Shown here piece by piece: positions 11,100-23,129 of a stretch of 64,000 nt of DNA (within the stretch, counting starts at the first letter, position 1; each line of letters begins with the position of its first letter). Source of the DNA: Lactuca virosa (taxonomy: Eukaryota; Streptophyta; Magnoliopsida; Asterales; Asteraceae); the NCBI GenBank assembly GCA_928212115.1, contig CAKMRJ010000001.1, positions 364,095,503-364,159,502 of the forward strand, read 5' to 3'. The notes beneath the pieces are model-generated. The model had not been told where the DNA came from. It was given only the letters and a program-made list of their open reading frames with translations, and did no database searches. Both the position numbers and the translations under genes were made by a program.

Positions 11100-13152
11100 G
11101 TCCCCCACTTGGATAAGTCTAATAACTATTCTGCGTATGACTTCAGATCCTGATCCACAATCGAGTTTCACAAGCCGCTGTCAACTCTGATCTTATTCAG
11201 ATACGCGTCCGTTAGATAAGGAATCATATATTCCTCCATTCTAGATATTCGTATAGACGTGATACATGGATTGAAATCATTTCTCTCAGTCTATGTGTCA
11301 TTTCCCGATTTCTGATTTATGATTACTGACTAATTGAACAAATTAAATCAGTCCTGGCCCGGCCGAGCACTTTCCTTTGTCATCACTAAATCATCGAGGG
11401 CCCCATATATCGCTTTTATCCCACTTTGGGTAAAAGGAACGGATAAACTTCGACTCAATGCGCGCTTGTACTCACTCACCGAATCACACAAACAATATGT
11501 TTTTATAACACCAAGTTACTATTGCGTTTACATATTATAAATGTGCAACCAACTCGCAAGATACAAACTCACACATCTCAGTTTCAAGAATAGAAGATAT
11601 TATCGTCCCACCAATCACTCGTGATAAAATCCATGAAGCGATCCAAGTGAGTGTGGGTTAATCCAATGCTCAAATCATATTCGTAAGCATTCATGAACGT
11701 TATAGCAAAACTTTTGCGAGTCTAATACACTTTAGACAATCTACACACCAATTCATTGACAATCTTCTTTCATACCTACTCCCAAAGTATGAGCGACTGT
11801 GAAACGTTCAAATAATTCGATTATTCTCAAATAACTCAATTATTTAGGAAGTCAAAACATGCAATTGAAACATAAGAATAATACTAATCTATATGGCCCC
11901 AAACTTTGAGTATAAATAAAACACTTTTATTTAATCACCATATTGATTACTCATTATTTGTTGATTCGGTTAATCAACTTCTTACTTGAATTATAACGAC
12001 ATTTGTCCCATGCTCTTAGCATGCACATTTATGTTTACTTCTGGTCCTTACTCTGTGAAATAGTCTAATGAAATAACATTTTCAATCACACTCATTTTAC
12101 AATTCCCAATCCTTACCACACGTGTAAGAATACCAAATTCTTGCCACTTATAGAATATGTTAGATTCTAACACTTTATGCAACAGTCCTTTCGTAATGTC
12201 ATAGCACCAAAGTCACAAAGACTATTGCCAATGAAATTACAAAGTCCTCTATGGAGATTGTTGCAAGACAATTCTATAGACACGAAGTCTCACATTCAAA
12301 GTACATTCCTTTGAACATCCTTCTTGCATAAGTTTTAATCTACACATAGATTCTTAACGTCCAACTCCCAATAGAAAACATTTCCCTATTGCCATAGACA
12401 ACTCTTATTAATAGAATCATATCTAAAATAATATGTCAATATGGTCCCTTCCATTACTATACTTCCAATTGTTCACAAGTGACCAATCCTTGGCGAACCT
12501 TAGATTATCCTTGACAGTTGTTTAACTAATTCAGTCAATTTTGATTCTAGTCCTATTTCCCTCTTAATGCCCTAGGCATTTGGAAAATTTTAGAACGGGT
12601 CCTCGAATATTGCAACGATATGATTACTTTACCAGTCTTTTTCTATAATATTTCTATTTACCCTGTTCTCGCGATTTGAAACTATGAAAAGGGATGTCGT
12701 TAATCATAATCGAGTGTGAGAACGCAACAAATATTTCCATTATATATAGAATTCTCTTATGTTGAATCCTTTCAACATAACATTCATTATATCTTTTTGA
12801 CTAAATTTGATTAAAAATTTCTCGATCTAACCTTTAGATTCTAAACGAAAATATACTATTCTCCCCTTAATTATAGCAAAAACAACTTTTCAACCCCTGC
12901 AAACTTTGCAAAGTGAAACTTTTGTTTTTATATAATAATATTGCCAACTTGCAATACTTAAAATAATGATCATGCTCCCACTAACATGATGATTTATATC
13001 CTTTTAGCATAAACATTTATACTCCCACTTGCTCTGACACGTATTCAGAAAACAGGTGGACTTCTAAAAGACAATACTTATCGACTTTCCAAAGTTCATA
13101 GTTTCTAATACGATATGCTTTGATAAGCTTTTATCTAAGCATCTCAAACTCA
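11100..13152 (-). pseudogene. CopX decayed 3' UTR and pol end (copy 1, cut by the gap)
   Basis: The first ~900 bases match the 3' non-coding region of CopA (37884-38720). Beyond that, short blocks resemble the CopA pol C-terminus (for instance the GCTCTTAGCATGC block near 12015, against CopA 38755) but no frame survives. The copy stops at the gap at 13153. The same sequence is complete in copy 2. Confidence 0.5.
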
Positions 13153-13165
13153 NNNNNNNNNNNNN
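13153..13165. other. Assembly gap of exactly 13 Ns
   Basis: Thirteen Ns. Sequence left of the gap (ending ATCTCAAACTCA) recurs at about 25166-25177, where it continues uninterrupted. Sequence right of the gap (ACCAACTTCAAGC) recurs at 1174. From what I know, Bionano hybrid scaffolding writes a fixed 13-N gap when neighbouring contigs appear to overlap. Confidence 0.95.
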
Positions 13166-13254
13166 GACCAACTTCAAGCTTAGAAACACCAAAACTTCAA
13201 GCAAGATTATTTATTTACAATGCATTTATTTAACGTCTTGCCAAGACATAGCCC

Positions 13255-13890
13255 CGCTTCCGTCAAGCTTCATAATCGGGATTTGCAATGTTACGTTGTC
13301 GATTCCCGTGTCAAAGTCTTCATAAAATGGTTTCAAACATTTTCCATTCACTTTGAAGATTTGATTCGTTTCCCAAACTCTTGATTTCAACCCGCACCAT
13401 GATCAAACACTTTTAAAAAAATGAAAGGTCCGTGCCATCGAGATCGCAATTTTTCCGGGAATAAATTTTAAACGCGAATGATAAAGAAGAACTTTTTGAC
13501 CCGAAACAAGGTGCTTTTGGGTATATGCTTGTCATGAAAAGCTTTTGTCTTCTCTTTGCACCTTTTAAACCTTTTAATTATATTCTTCTTGACCCTTCCA
13601 TCATTGGAGGATTCAATCTTCTTTGAGCCTCTCTCCTAGGCTTGCAATAATCTTCCATAGAATCTTGTGTGTGCTACATTAGGGCTTATCCTTTTTATTG
13701 GCTCAATCACATCAACCCGGTACAATGGAGAATTTTGCTAGGGTACCATCATTGACTCAAAGATGTTGAAGTGAATGATCTCTCCATCAAACTCCATAGT
13801 AATTTTCCCTTTATGACATCAATGATCGTGTGAGCGGTATTCATGAAAGGTCTTCCAAGGAGGATCATAGATGATTTGAAGGAGTCCTTC
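13255..13890 (-). pseudogene. Ath copy 2 pol remnant (protease end/RT start/integrase end)
   Basis: Same fusion as 1271-1883, but with more single-base gaps, so no frame longer than about 60 codons survives. The corresponding DNA (GGTCTTCCAAGGAGGATCAT for the GRPF box near 13850) is recognisable. Extra indels fit a low-coverage contig end. Confidence 0.6.
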
Positions 13891-13904
13891 TCTTAAATAT
13901 CAAT

Positions 13905-16507
13905 GACATTAAAAATCCACGGGAAAAACAAGTTGATTAACTTGTACTAACACATCCTCCAACACTCCTCTGAGGATACACTTGACTTGTCCTGCTAATT
14001 GAATGATTTACTCCGTTTTCTTCCAAAGGTCCAACATTGAGAGATTGAAAACCCGAATATGGCATCACATTGATCGAGGCTCCAAGATCTAACATGGACT
14101 TTCGACATGCAAATCACCAATGGTACAGGGATAGCAAATATTCTCGGATCCTTGCATTTGGGAGGTAACTTCTTTTGGATAACCGCAGACACGTTTGCAT
14201 TGACTTGAATCTTTTCATTTGCTTTGAATTTCCTCTTCTTGGTGCACAAATCCTTGAGGATTTTTGCATAACTTGGAATTTGCTTAATAGCATTCAATAG
14301 TGGAATGTTGATTTGGACCTTGTGGAAAGTTTCAAAGAATTCATTTTCTTCCTCTATCTTCTTGGAAAAGGCTAACCGGGAAGGGAAGGGTGGGTGGTAT
14401 GACCAATGGCTTGATAGCTTGTTTGGAATATTCGGGTTGCTCAATTTTGGAAAACCGGTTCCTTTGGAGGAACTACCACTTTCGAAGGTTCAACATAATA
14501 AAATCATATTCGTCTCTCTTGAAACTCTTTTAGGGTTGCTTTCTCCAAGTGTTTTCCCACTTCTCAAGGTTATTGAACTAACATTGGGATTCTTCTCGGT
14601 TTGAGATGGAAGTTTACCCCTTTGTTCCATCTTATTGAGAGCAGTGGCCAAGTCTCCAATTTGTGCTTGAATGTTAGAGAAAGTGTTCTTGGTCTCTTCT
14701 TGAAATTGGGTTTGGCTTTGAGAAAGAGAAGTAACGAGTTCTTGAAGGCTCATTTGATGGTTACCACTTGATTGACCTTGTTATGGAAGTTGTTGGTAAT
14801 TTAGGGGGGGGGGGGGTTGTATAAGAAGTTTGTGGATATGGAGGTTTTTGGGAAGGATATTGCGGATGTTGGGGTCTCATCAAAATGTTTGGTGGATTTT
14901 GCTTTGGTGGGTATGGGTTGTTTGGGTTATTCCTCCAATTTGGGTTGAAGTTGTTTTGAAATCCCATGGGTCTTGGTTGACCTTGATATCCTTCCATTGC
15001 ATTCACATCTTCCGATTCACTTCCAAGAGTGGGACACTTATCCGTATAATGCCCCGTCATTGCACAAATACCGCATACCATCAATTGTTGACCACTTCCC
15101 ACCACCATTTGACTTAATACATTAGTCAAATCTAAGAGCTTTGATTCCAAGTGTTGGGTGTTGCTAACTTCACCAACCACTTGTGGAGAATTTCTCTTCA
15201 TTTCATTTCGAGTCCCAAAGTTCCTTTGATTTTGAGAAATGGTTCCAAAAAGTGATCTTATCTCTTGAGGGGTTTTGTTGAAGATGTCACCACCACTTGA
15301 AGCATCAATCATCCTTCGATCTTTTTCATTCATACCCTCATAAAATTGTTGAAGAAGTAGTTGTTCGGGAATGTTGTGTCGAGGACAACTTGTACACAAG
15401 TTGTTGAATCGCTCCCAAAAATCATGAAAAGTCTCATTCTCCCCTTGACGAATCCCCAAAATGTCACTTCTTTGGCTTGAAATTCGGGAGGCGGGATAGA
15501 ACTTGCTATGAAGGCTTTGAGTAACTCTTCCCATGTGTGAATAGATCCCGGTGGTAAGTTGAATAACCACTCTCTAGCTTTATCTTCCAATGTGAGCGGA
15601 AAGGCGGTTAACTTGAAATCATCCAATGTCACATTTTCGGGCAACATGCTAACACATATCATATGAAAGGACTTCAAATGCTTTTGAGGATCTTCTCTGT
15701 CCAACCCATGGAACTTAGTAAGTTGATGTATGAAACTTGACTTCAATTAAATCCTTGGCGGTTTGTGGGATAAACAATAGCAAGAGGTGTATGAGTAACA
15801 TCCGTCTCCATCAATTGTCTAAGTGTCAACTCTTGAGGGGGGTTGGGTGGATTGAGGTTATTGGGATATTGTTGCATGTAATTGGGTGGTTGTTGGTAAG
15901 GTGGGTATGGGTATTGGTTGTGATTGTACATTGATGGTGGATAAGGTTGGTAGTTTGGGTATTGGTTGTAAGGAGGTTATTGTGGTAGGTACATTGGGTT
16001 TGGTACATTGGAGGTTGTTGGTAATTGGGTTGATTTGGGTAATGTACTTGTTGTTGAACTTGAAAAGCATTGGTTTGAGGTTGGTTGTTTTGGTGGAATT
16101 GTTGGTTGTGGAGGTTGATAATTGGGTTGGTGTTGAGGAGGGGCTTGATTCCAAGGTGGCATATCAATGAGAGGTTCTTGTGGTTGTTGTCTTGGTTGAT
16201 GGGGTGGTGTATTGGCATCTTGATTGTTAGGGTTTGGGTTGGGATTGTGAGGTGGAGTGTGATTCATGGCTATGTATTTTTCAAACGAAATGTATTCAAA
16301 GGAATGACCAACAATTGGAGAACTCGGTTCGGTGTCGGTATCACTTGAAGTATGAACTTGGTCTTCTATGTTGATTAGTGGAGAAGAGGAAGAAGCTTGA
16401 ACGAGTTTGTTGTTGCTTTGCTTGTTTTGCTAACTTTTCAACCTTTTTGCTTCTTTTTCAATTTCGGGATTGTAGAGTAGTTCACTGGTTCTTGTAGACC
16501 TAGGCAT
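13905..16507 (-). pseudogene. Ath copy 2 gag-protease, broken
   Basis: Contains the longest intact gag stretch in the window (15570-14761), from LPPGS-like capsid sequence through the CCHC knuckle CGICAMTGHYTDKC (15075-15034) to a Pro/Gln-rich tail that ends at the 13-G run (14804-14816). The segment MSLQELVTSLSQ to ITLRSGK reads from 14753. Protease (14105-14085) is in a slipped frame. Shared with copy 1: a TAA near 15980 in the Pro-rich part and a TAA near 13895 after protease. The other breaks are copy-specific. Confidence 0.75.
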
Positions 16508-16533
16508 AAACAATCAAATAACAATAACCAAAT

Positions 16534-16551
16534 TCCCCGGCAACGGCGCCA
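16534..16551 (-). other. Ath primer-binding site, tRNA-Asp (copy 2)
   Basis: TGGCGCCGTTGCCGGGGA on the minus strand, identical to copy 1, eight bases from the LTR edge. Confidence 0.9.
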
Positions 16552-16559
16552 AAACTTGG

Positions 16560-18053
16560 TGGCATGTCAAGTCCACCAAGCAAATTACACCACTTGTTTG
16601 CAAATAAAACGTAATATAATGGTAAAAATGGGTATCGATCCTTGGGGAAATGGTTGTATTCAATCACCAATGCAATCCAATAGAACTAGTGAAAATAAAC
16701 TAACTAACTACAATTAAACTAAAATGGGGTTGTTATGATTGCCTGAAAACTAAAAGACTTGAATAACTAAATACTTGCAATTAAGCAAGAGAGTGAGATG
16801 CTCAAATATTAGAGAGAATTGGTAAACCAAGGCAATTCAACACAATGAACATTTGTGTGTTTATCATTAGGATTTAACATGAAGCTTATCATTCATCCCA
16901 AATTTGTTATAGCAATCATGAAGCATGATATGCCAAGATTTCTCATAGGTAGTATGGAGGTTGGGGAAGCCCACAACACACCTTCTTAATCAAGATTAAG
17001 GGTCAATTGAAGCAATTAAACCCAAGAAGTTGATTAGCCTTAAGAATGAAGAAATCCCCAATTCCTAGAGGATGTCAATGCTTACACATCCATAAAGGAG
17101 TTATGATTCATAAGCTAGAGATGATTTCTACCATCATAAAGCATTTGTTCTAAGTAAATTCAATGATTTAATGCTAAACCAAAGAAATAAACCAACAATT
17201 TCTTATTAAAGTACCAAGCTCATGATCAAAGCACTAAACAAGCATAAGAAATATGAACTAGAATCATAGACATAAGATAAATGATAAATAAGCATAAATC
17301 CTTGAAAAACCCACAAACATTCAGAGGTTTTAGCCAAGGTCTACCAAAATAGAGAGTTTAGCCACTCATGGCAATAGAACAACAATCACAAAAGTCTAAT
17401 TGCATAAAGAAACTACCAAATAACTTGGAAAGATGAAAAGAAAAATGACTCTTGAGCTTCAAAATGGCCTCCTTCAGCTCTTCAATGGTGTAAAATCGAA
17501 AGTATGGCTGCTAGATCTGATCCCCCAAGGTAATGGCAAGCCAAATGACCAAAATGCCCAAACTGGGCAGTTGCGCGGGTACCCGCGCGACGAAAATTCC
17601 ACCCGCGCAAATGTTGATGTAATGCTATTGGTCCTTCATTCCTCCACTCCACCCTTCCACTACCAAAGATTCCTTTGGTCCCCTCCATATCCATGTGATT
17701 TAAACCAACCAATCATCACTTAGCTTCAAAAATGGATGCTCCAAGCCCAATTAACAATCCATGATCCATTTTTCACAAGCCCACTTCATCCAAGCCTTTA
17801 TCTTTTCAAGCCCCAATCTTCTTTAGTGGATCCGCCAAGCCCAATAATGCATCTAAAAGCCCACTAATCCCACCTCCAGTCAAACCACAACCGCAATGAG
17901 CTCAAAAAACCTGCAGAATACCTCATGCAACATAAAAAGCACCCGGTACGAACCATACTAAAGAAAATAAATAAAATACAATGCAATAATGATAAAAAGA
18001 TCTAAAAATCTAAAATAAACTAATAAAAAATAAGGAAATAAAATAAGCTATCA
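16560..18053 (-). repeat. Ath 5' LTR (copy 2)
   Basis: TG...CA ends in element sense (TGATAGC at 18053, ATGCCA at 16560), 1494 bp. It holds GCGCGGGTACCCGCGC near 17573-17588 and a second half-motif near 17602. It sits directly against gag codons for KKPKVSD of the host chromovirus. Confidence 0.8.
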
Positions 18054-18895
18054 ATCTGATACCTTGGGCTTCTTGCCCGAACCTCCTGACTAAACCCTCT
18101 CTAGGTTCCACTTCCTCTCCATCTCTAAATCCAACTCTCCCTCTCTCGAGCCCTCGCTATCATATCCTCCAGCGTCTTATAGCTGGACCGGCTCACAAAC
18201 TGGCGGATATCACCCCGCAACATATCATGATATCGGGCCTTTTTCATCTCCTTGTCCGCCGCATACTGCGGAACAAGAAGGGCCCTCTCCCTAAACTTGG
18301 CGGTAATCTCCGCCACAGTCTCCGTAGTCTGCTGGAGGTCCTGAAACTCCCTAGCAAGCTGCTGCACCTTAATAACAGGTGCGAACTCGACTCTGAACCT
18401 GGTCGTGAAATCACTCCAGTTCATGGCACCCAATATAGTGTCATCTCCAATGGCTCTCCCGACCTCCTCCCACCAATCTCGTGCCCTGTCCTTCAGAAGA
18501 CAGGATGCTAGTCTGACCTTGTCCCCCTGGGACATCTGCTGGTGCGGAACGAGTTAGCGACATCCGTTAACCATCTGGTACTCGCAATGGGGTTCCGAGC
18601 CCCATGGTAGTCGGGAGCTCCACAAGCTCTGAACTCCCTGAAAGTCAATGTGCGCAATCCCATCATGGCCGTTATCTCATTACGGAACGCGCTCAGCTTC
18701 TCATCCAGAAGCTCTAAGATGACCTCGTTGACCGACCCAAAAATCACAGGGGTCTGGTCTATTATGCTGCGTGACCTCTGAGGAGATAAACTCCCTGGTC
18801 TGCTCATCTAACTGCCCGGCTCCAGAGCCTGAGCCCGATCCCTCTCCTGGACCTGAGCTACCCACTGCTGGTCTAGAGCGCAAAACCACCATTCT
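18054..18895 (-). pseudogene. Chromovirus gag fragment (copy 2), interrupted by Ath
   Basis: N-terminal ~270 residues of gag, minus strand. Conserved stretches include MVVLRSRPAVGSSG at the start, DEQTREFISSEVT, RTLTFREFRACGAPDY, CLLKDRARDWWEEVGRAIGD, EFQDLQQTTETVAEITAKFR and DMIARARERE. The piece from 18535 to 18125 is open. Frame slips near 18530 and 18770 split the rest. It is a sister of ChrB gag but keeps a glutamine codon where ChrB has its first stop. The zinc knuckles lay beyond the Ath insertion point and are lost from the window. Confidence 0.75.
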
Positions 18896-18932
18896 GAAAC
18901 ACATCATATCAAACATCAGAATACTAAGACTA

Positions 18933-19382
18933 TCCTCATTCACAACCCAATCCAACCCATTAATCTATTAAAAAATTAATTTCTCTCTCTTCTGTATTCA
19001 TAATTCAATTAAACCTAATCTTCTACTCCCATTAGCAATCCAACCCAATCCAATTTTATATTAAAAAAATATATATATATATATCGATATTGGTATCATT
19101 TTGTAGAGAAAAATTAATCATGTATTTTGGTATATTTTATTTAGATTTTTACTCAAAATAAAATGGAGTTATTAACAAAATTAAATTTAATTAGAAAAGT
19201 TTATTTGGCTCCACTAATAAGTATTGGACACGTGGGCTTGTTTGGGATTAAAAACTGCTGAACTTTGGTGAACTTGGGTTGTGTCTCCGGCCCAGGTCAC
19301 CAAAAATGTTTTAGTTTCTATTTTCTTTTAATTGAAAAATGACGAGCGGCTCGTCCACATGGCCCCAATGGGGGTAGTCTAA
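18933..19382 (+). mobile_element. Small Helitron-like insertion in chromovirus leader (copy 2)
   Basis: 450 bp present here and absent from ChrB. Ends: A|TCCTCATTC at the left and GTAGTCTAA|T at the right, matching the Helitron rule (5' TC, 3' CTRR, insertion between A and T). Removing it leaves ...ACTA|TATAACTGGAGGG, which lines up with the ChrB leader ACTGATATATCTCGAGGG. A CCCC-AAT-GGGG hairpin (19363-19373) precedes the end and a GACGAGC/GCTCGTC palindrome (19341-19355) lies just before it. A TA run and no ORF inside; non-autonomous if real. Confidence 0.5.
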
Positions 19383-19768
19383 TATAACTGGAGGGATCAC
19401 ATACACTACAAGTTCCCTGGTTTTATCTCAGCCTTCTTTGATTCGAGTACGGAGCCTCTGCTTTCAGTAGTATGGGCCCATACTACCTTCCCCATCTATC
19501 CGTACTTTCCTCAAAAACTGCCTCGACTCCACCAAGTCCCTTCTACTACTACTACTGCTGATCCCATACTAAACTCTTCTTAGGCTTGCCCTAGGGTAAT
19601 CACCTACCCACTCTCCACCATCAGCTGCATAAGAAGTCCCTGCTTTCTTTCCCTAACTAGCTCGCGAATACTATTACATATTACTCAGACTAGATAATTC
19701 TTCTAATGAGAGATCCTACTCTACAACGGTTGGACTCAGACAAGAGCTGCGAAATAGAGCTAGACTTA
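19383..19768 (-). other. Chromovirus leader fragment (copy 2)
   Basis: Non-coding leader matching ChrB 36690-37050. The match stops near 19760-19776, where CopX LTR sequence begins, so the rest of this leader, its primer site and its 5' LTR are missing. Confidence 0.6.
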
Positions 19769-19957
19769 ACCTTCTTAAAACGTCCATAAACCCTCTTCAA
19801 AAGGTTAGCCACGTTTTTTGGGTCTCAAGGGGCCTTTAAATAGGTAGGCAATTAGGGTTATCTAACAAGGAAACCCTAATTTTATTGCTTAAGCCCTAAG
19901 CAGCCCATGGACCCCTTCTGGAACATGCCTTGGACGAATATCATATGGGTTTCCCAT
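19769..19957 (-). repeat. CopX 3' LTR, truncated outer part (copy 2)
   Basis: Matches 29562-29726 of the CopX 5' LTR. About 300 bp of LTR end (equivalent to 29266-29561) are absent, replaced by chromovirus leader. It ends with CCCAT (19953-19957), the left target-site copy of the solo LTR. Confidence 0.65.
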
Positions 19958-22791
19958 TGTCACACCCCCAAACCAAGGATGGCGGAAACGTCCGGGGGTG
20001 GAGGACTTCATGTATAGTATCATAACAGCAATTGTAATAGTAATTCAAGCAAACACAACCAACATATATATAATTAAAAAAAATTACATCATTGTATGAA
20101 TTACATGTTTACGAATCAATTACAATATGTCGATAAAATATGAAATAGTAGACGCCTTAGCGTCCCATCCTCAAAAGCACTTGATTACCTGTTTAATGAT
20201 TTCCTGAGAATACAAGTTGTTTGAAAAAGTGTCAACACAAAGGTTGGTGAGTTCATAAGCTTTTGTTTGGTATTATTAAAAGCCTTTCGTTTGTAAAAGT
20301 AGTATTTGTTAGAAAAATCCAATATTTTCCTTAATGTGTAAATGTAGTCTTAAAAACCCAAAGACCGAAATGTACAAGTAATTTGTCATATTTATAGTAA
20401 ACAATGCAAGTTTAAATCGACATAAACTCGTTAAATTTTAATAAAGTTCCCGTAAATTCCAATGTTTATTAATACTTTATGTGAGTTATTATAACCATGC
20501 TATGACCTAGTTGGCCTGAAACGACGTTCTTCAGGCGTCGGAAATGTTATGACATTTGTCACCCCAGACCTATCGGTCTAACTGTTGCATGCAGTTTAGG
20601 TGTGGGTTTGTCAAACCTAGTATAGATCTATACACAAGTATCACGCTCTCCCTCAAGGAGACTCTGGTTACAATACAGGACTTAATGGTAATTTGAAGTA
20701 AATGTCTCACAAAGTCATTAACGGAATTACGTGTTATGAAAATTTGGTACCGTATGGCCGTACCTTGCTTAATGAAAATATCCTTTGTATAAATGTACCC
20801 TTTTTAAAATGTATGTGTATGTAATGTATCATAAACTATACCTATTATAGTTTATCAACCAAGGGTAGTACGTGGTAATGTATGCAAACTATATTCAAAA
20901 TAGTTTATTTAATGTTTGAATGTATCGATTGTACTTTGATTATAATCACTTGTTATTCTTTATATTTTATATGACCAAATCCATTTGTAAACTGATGTGT
21001 GTCTAAATATTAAGATAAAATGTCATATATTGCAGTAACATATAATCACATAAAGATATACACCTTGCTCAACATGTTACAAGGTGAAATGAAATTAACA
21101 GCAACTTTTCGTTAAAAACAGTTTCTGTTACCGTTCTTAGAAAATTTATAGAAAAATCATCAAAGCTCTAAATCCAAATCCGCAAATTTGAGAGTTTGGA
21201 ATATGAGTCTAGTTTGTTCGTAAATTTTATCATGATTTTTAGTGATCTCTAACAGAGGTGAAAATGTTCATAATCACAGACTGGTCCGAGTTTGCCTCTG
21301 AAATGACAGACAGTTTTGTAAAAATCACCATAAATTGTAGAAAAATCATATGGAGATGTGCAAGTAGCCATTTTAAAGCTAAGAGTTTGAACTACTTGCA
21401 CCTGAAACAGTTTTGAAAACTAAAATATTTAAGTTGACCAAAACAGTCCGTGATTAACGTCCATCTTTTCTGATGTAATCTGTTAGAAAAAGTTTAATTG
21501 TGTTCTTGATGATTTTACTTGTATTCCCCCCTTAAAACTTAAGAAAACATGTAAATGTATGGGTATGAACTCACCTTATGTGGTTTCAGTAGATGAAAGT
21601 GAGAGAGAGGAAGTGTTCAACTCAAGAACACTAAGAAGATGTCTTGATGATTCGAGAATCTAACACCGAATAAGATGGAACTTGTGTAAGATATCAATGA
21701 TTTGAGTAGAATGGAGTTTAATAATTATGTGAATGATGAAGATACTTACTAATTGAAGAAAGAAATCCCTGGAGAAAGCCTTGAAGTTCTTGAAGTTGAG
21801 AGAAAAGATGAGAGAATTTTGGAGAGTGTTCTTGGTTGCTAAGTGTAGAATGAAAGAGTTTTATGGAGAATGAGGAGAGAGGATCAATCCTCCAGCTCTT
21901 AGAACGTGGGAAGAGCTGGAGATTGGCTGTAAAGGTCCACTAAGGAGACAAGGGGTAGTGGGAAAGAGTGGCTAATCATAGAGTGAGGTGGTGGTGGTTT
22001 GCTTTTGCCATAAATTAAGGAAAACAAATATTCCCTCAATAATTAGTTCAATCACTAATTCTTTTAATATATTTTATAAAAACCCTGGAGATTTATATAT
22101 TTTGGGGCCTTAGTTTATAAAATAAAGTTTTGGGTGAAAATCCCACGTTAAAATAATGAAAAACGGAGTTAAAACGAAGTCGTAGTCGAAAAACCGGTAA
22201 AAAGGGGCTGGCTTCGGACCCTCGGTCTGCTGGCTTCGGACCCTCGGTCTGCTGGCTTCGGATCAGAGGCCTCGGATGCGAGGCTTCGGTCCTGAAGCTT
22301 CGGTTTCGGATCCTTAAAGCTATTTTACTCGCTTTTACCCCGTTTCAAGCGATTTTTGACCCGGTTAAGGGTCGAGATGACCTAAATGATTACAAAAAGT
22401 TAAAGTAACTTTTTGAGAGAGATTTGGGAGAGATTTGAGAGAGATTTCAAATAGAAAGAGATAGAGTGAAAACGATTTAGAGAGGTTTCGTTTGTGATTA
22501 ATTTGAGTGTCCGGCTTCACAACGCAAGGTTCGTAAACCCCATTAAACCGTGTTTTAGTGTCGTACACAATCCCGATGATTGTGCAATAGTGTTTTATCG
22601 CTTTGGTTCGTTGTTTAGCACTGTTAAGGCTAAGGAAAATCAAACACATGAACTTTCCAAATGATGATTTCTCATTAAAATAGCGAATTGTATAGTGATT
22701 ACATAACGTAAACCCTAACATACAAGGGTTATTGGAGTTGACCGGTTTGACTTGTTGACTTTGAATTGACCGAAATTTGACGGTTGTCACA
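19958..22791 (-). repeat. Solo gypsy LTR with TSD CCCAT (copy 2)
   Basis: 2834 bp, TGTCACACCCCC...GTTGTCACA on the plus strand, flanked by CCCAT at 19953-19957 and 22792-22796. In element sense it starts TGTGACAACCG and ends GGGTGTGACA, the same end style and length as the ChrC LTR. No primer site, gag or pol adjoins either edge, so recombination between two LTRs is the simplest origin. A short repeat of CTTCGGACCCTCGGTCTG lies at 22207-22306. No coding region. Confidence 0.85.
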
Positions 22792-23118
22792 CCCATAGAT
22801 TTCATCCAACCTATATTCCAAGGTGATTCGTAGCCCAATTGCAATTATCTTATAATTACAATTCCAGTCCCCTAAGTTTAATTAATCTCTTTTAGCCACA
22901 AAATTAATTCTTAATTAATTATTGACTAATATTAATTAAACAATATGATTTTTCCTTTAATATATTCTTCTCATAATATATTAATAAATCATAATTAATC
23001 CTTTCTCTCCTTAATTCATCCTACAAGTTGCTATGGTGAAGGCAACCCAAAAGGACCATGCTTATAAGCGGGTCAAGTACATACCAAAATAGTTATGGAC
23101 TTAGACACTAATCCAACA
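22792..23118 (-). repeat. CopX 3' LTR, inner part (copy 2)
   Basis: Starts with the right CCCAT copy and ends ATCCAACA at 23118. It is followed by AAGTGGGAGAC (minus), the polypurine tract. Strong resemblance to the CopA LTR (37750-37883) in the last ~130 bp, with shared words such as GGGTCAAGTACATACC. Confidence 0.75.
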
Positions 23119-23129
23119 GTCTCCCACTT
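23119..23129 (-). other. CopX polypurine tract
   Basis: AAGTGGGAGAC on the minus strand directly abuts the LTR start TGTTGG. CopA has AAATGGGAGAC at 37884-37894. Confidence 0.7.

Larger units (their letters stand above)
1174..13152. repeat. First copy of ~12-kb end-to-end duplication (contig overlap)
   Basis: Collinear with 13167-25177 along its whole length, including nested insertions and identical target-site contexts. The differences I see are mainly one-base indels, many in homopolymers. The copy terminates exactly at the N gap. Confidence 0.9.
13167..18053 (-). mobile_element. Ath copy 2: non-autonomous Athila-like element (left end at gap)
   Basis: Same layout as copy 1: LTR 16560-18053, tRNA-Asp primer site 16534-16551, gag-protease 16507-13905, pol fusion 13890-13255. 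It lacks the 3' non-coding region because the contig begins here. Being the contig start, its first ~1.4 kb carries more indels than copy 1, while its gag centre (15570-14761) reads through where copy 1 is broken. Confidence 0.8.

Noticed and set aside
22365..22844. 159-codon frame across the solo LTR edge
   Set aside because: Crosses the LTR/target junction, is broken in the other copy and has no motifs.
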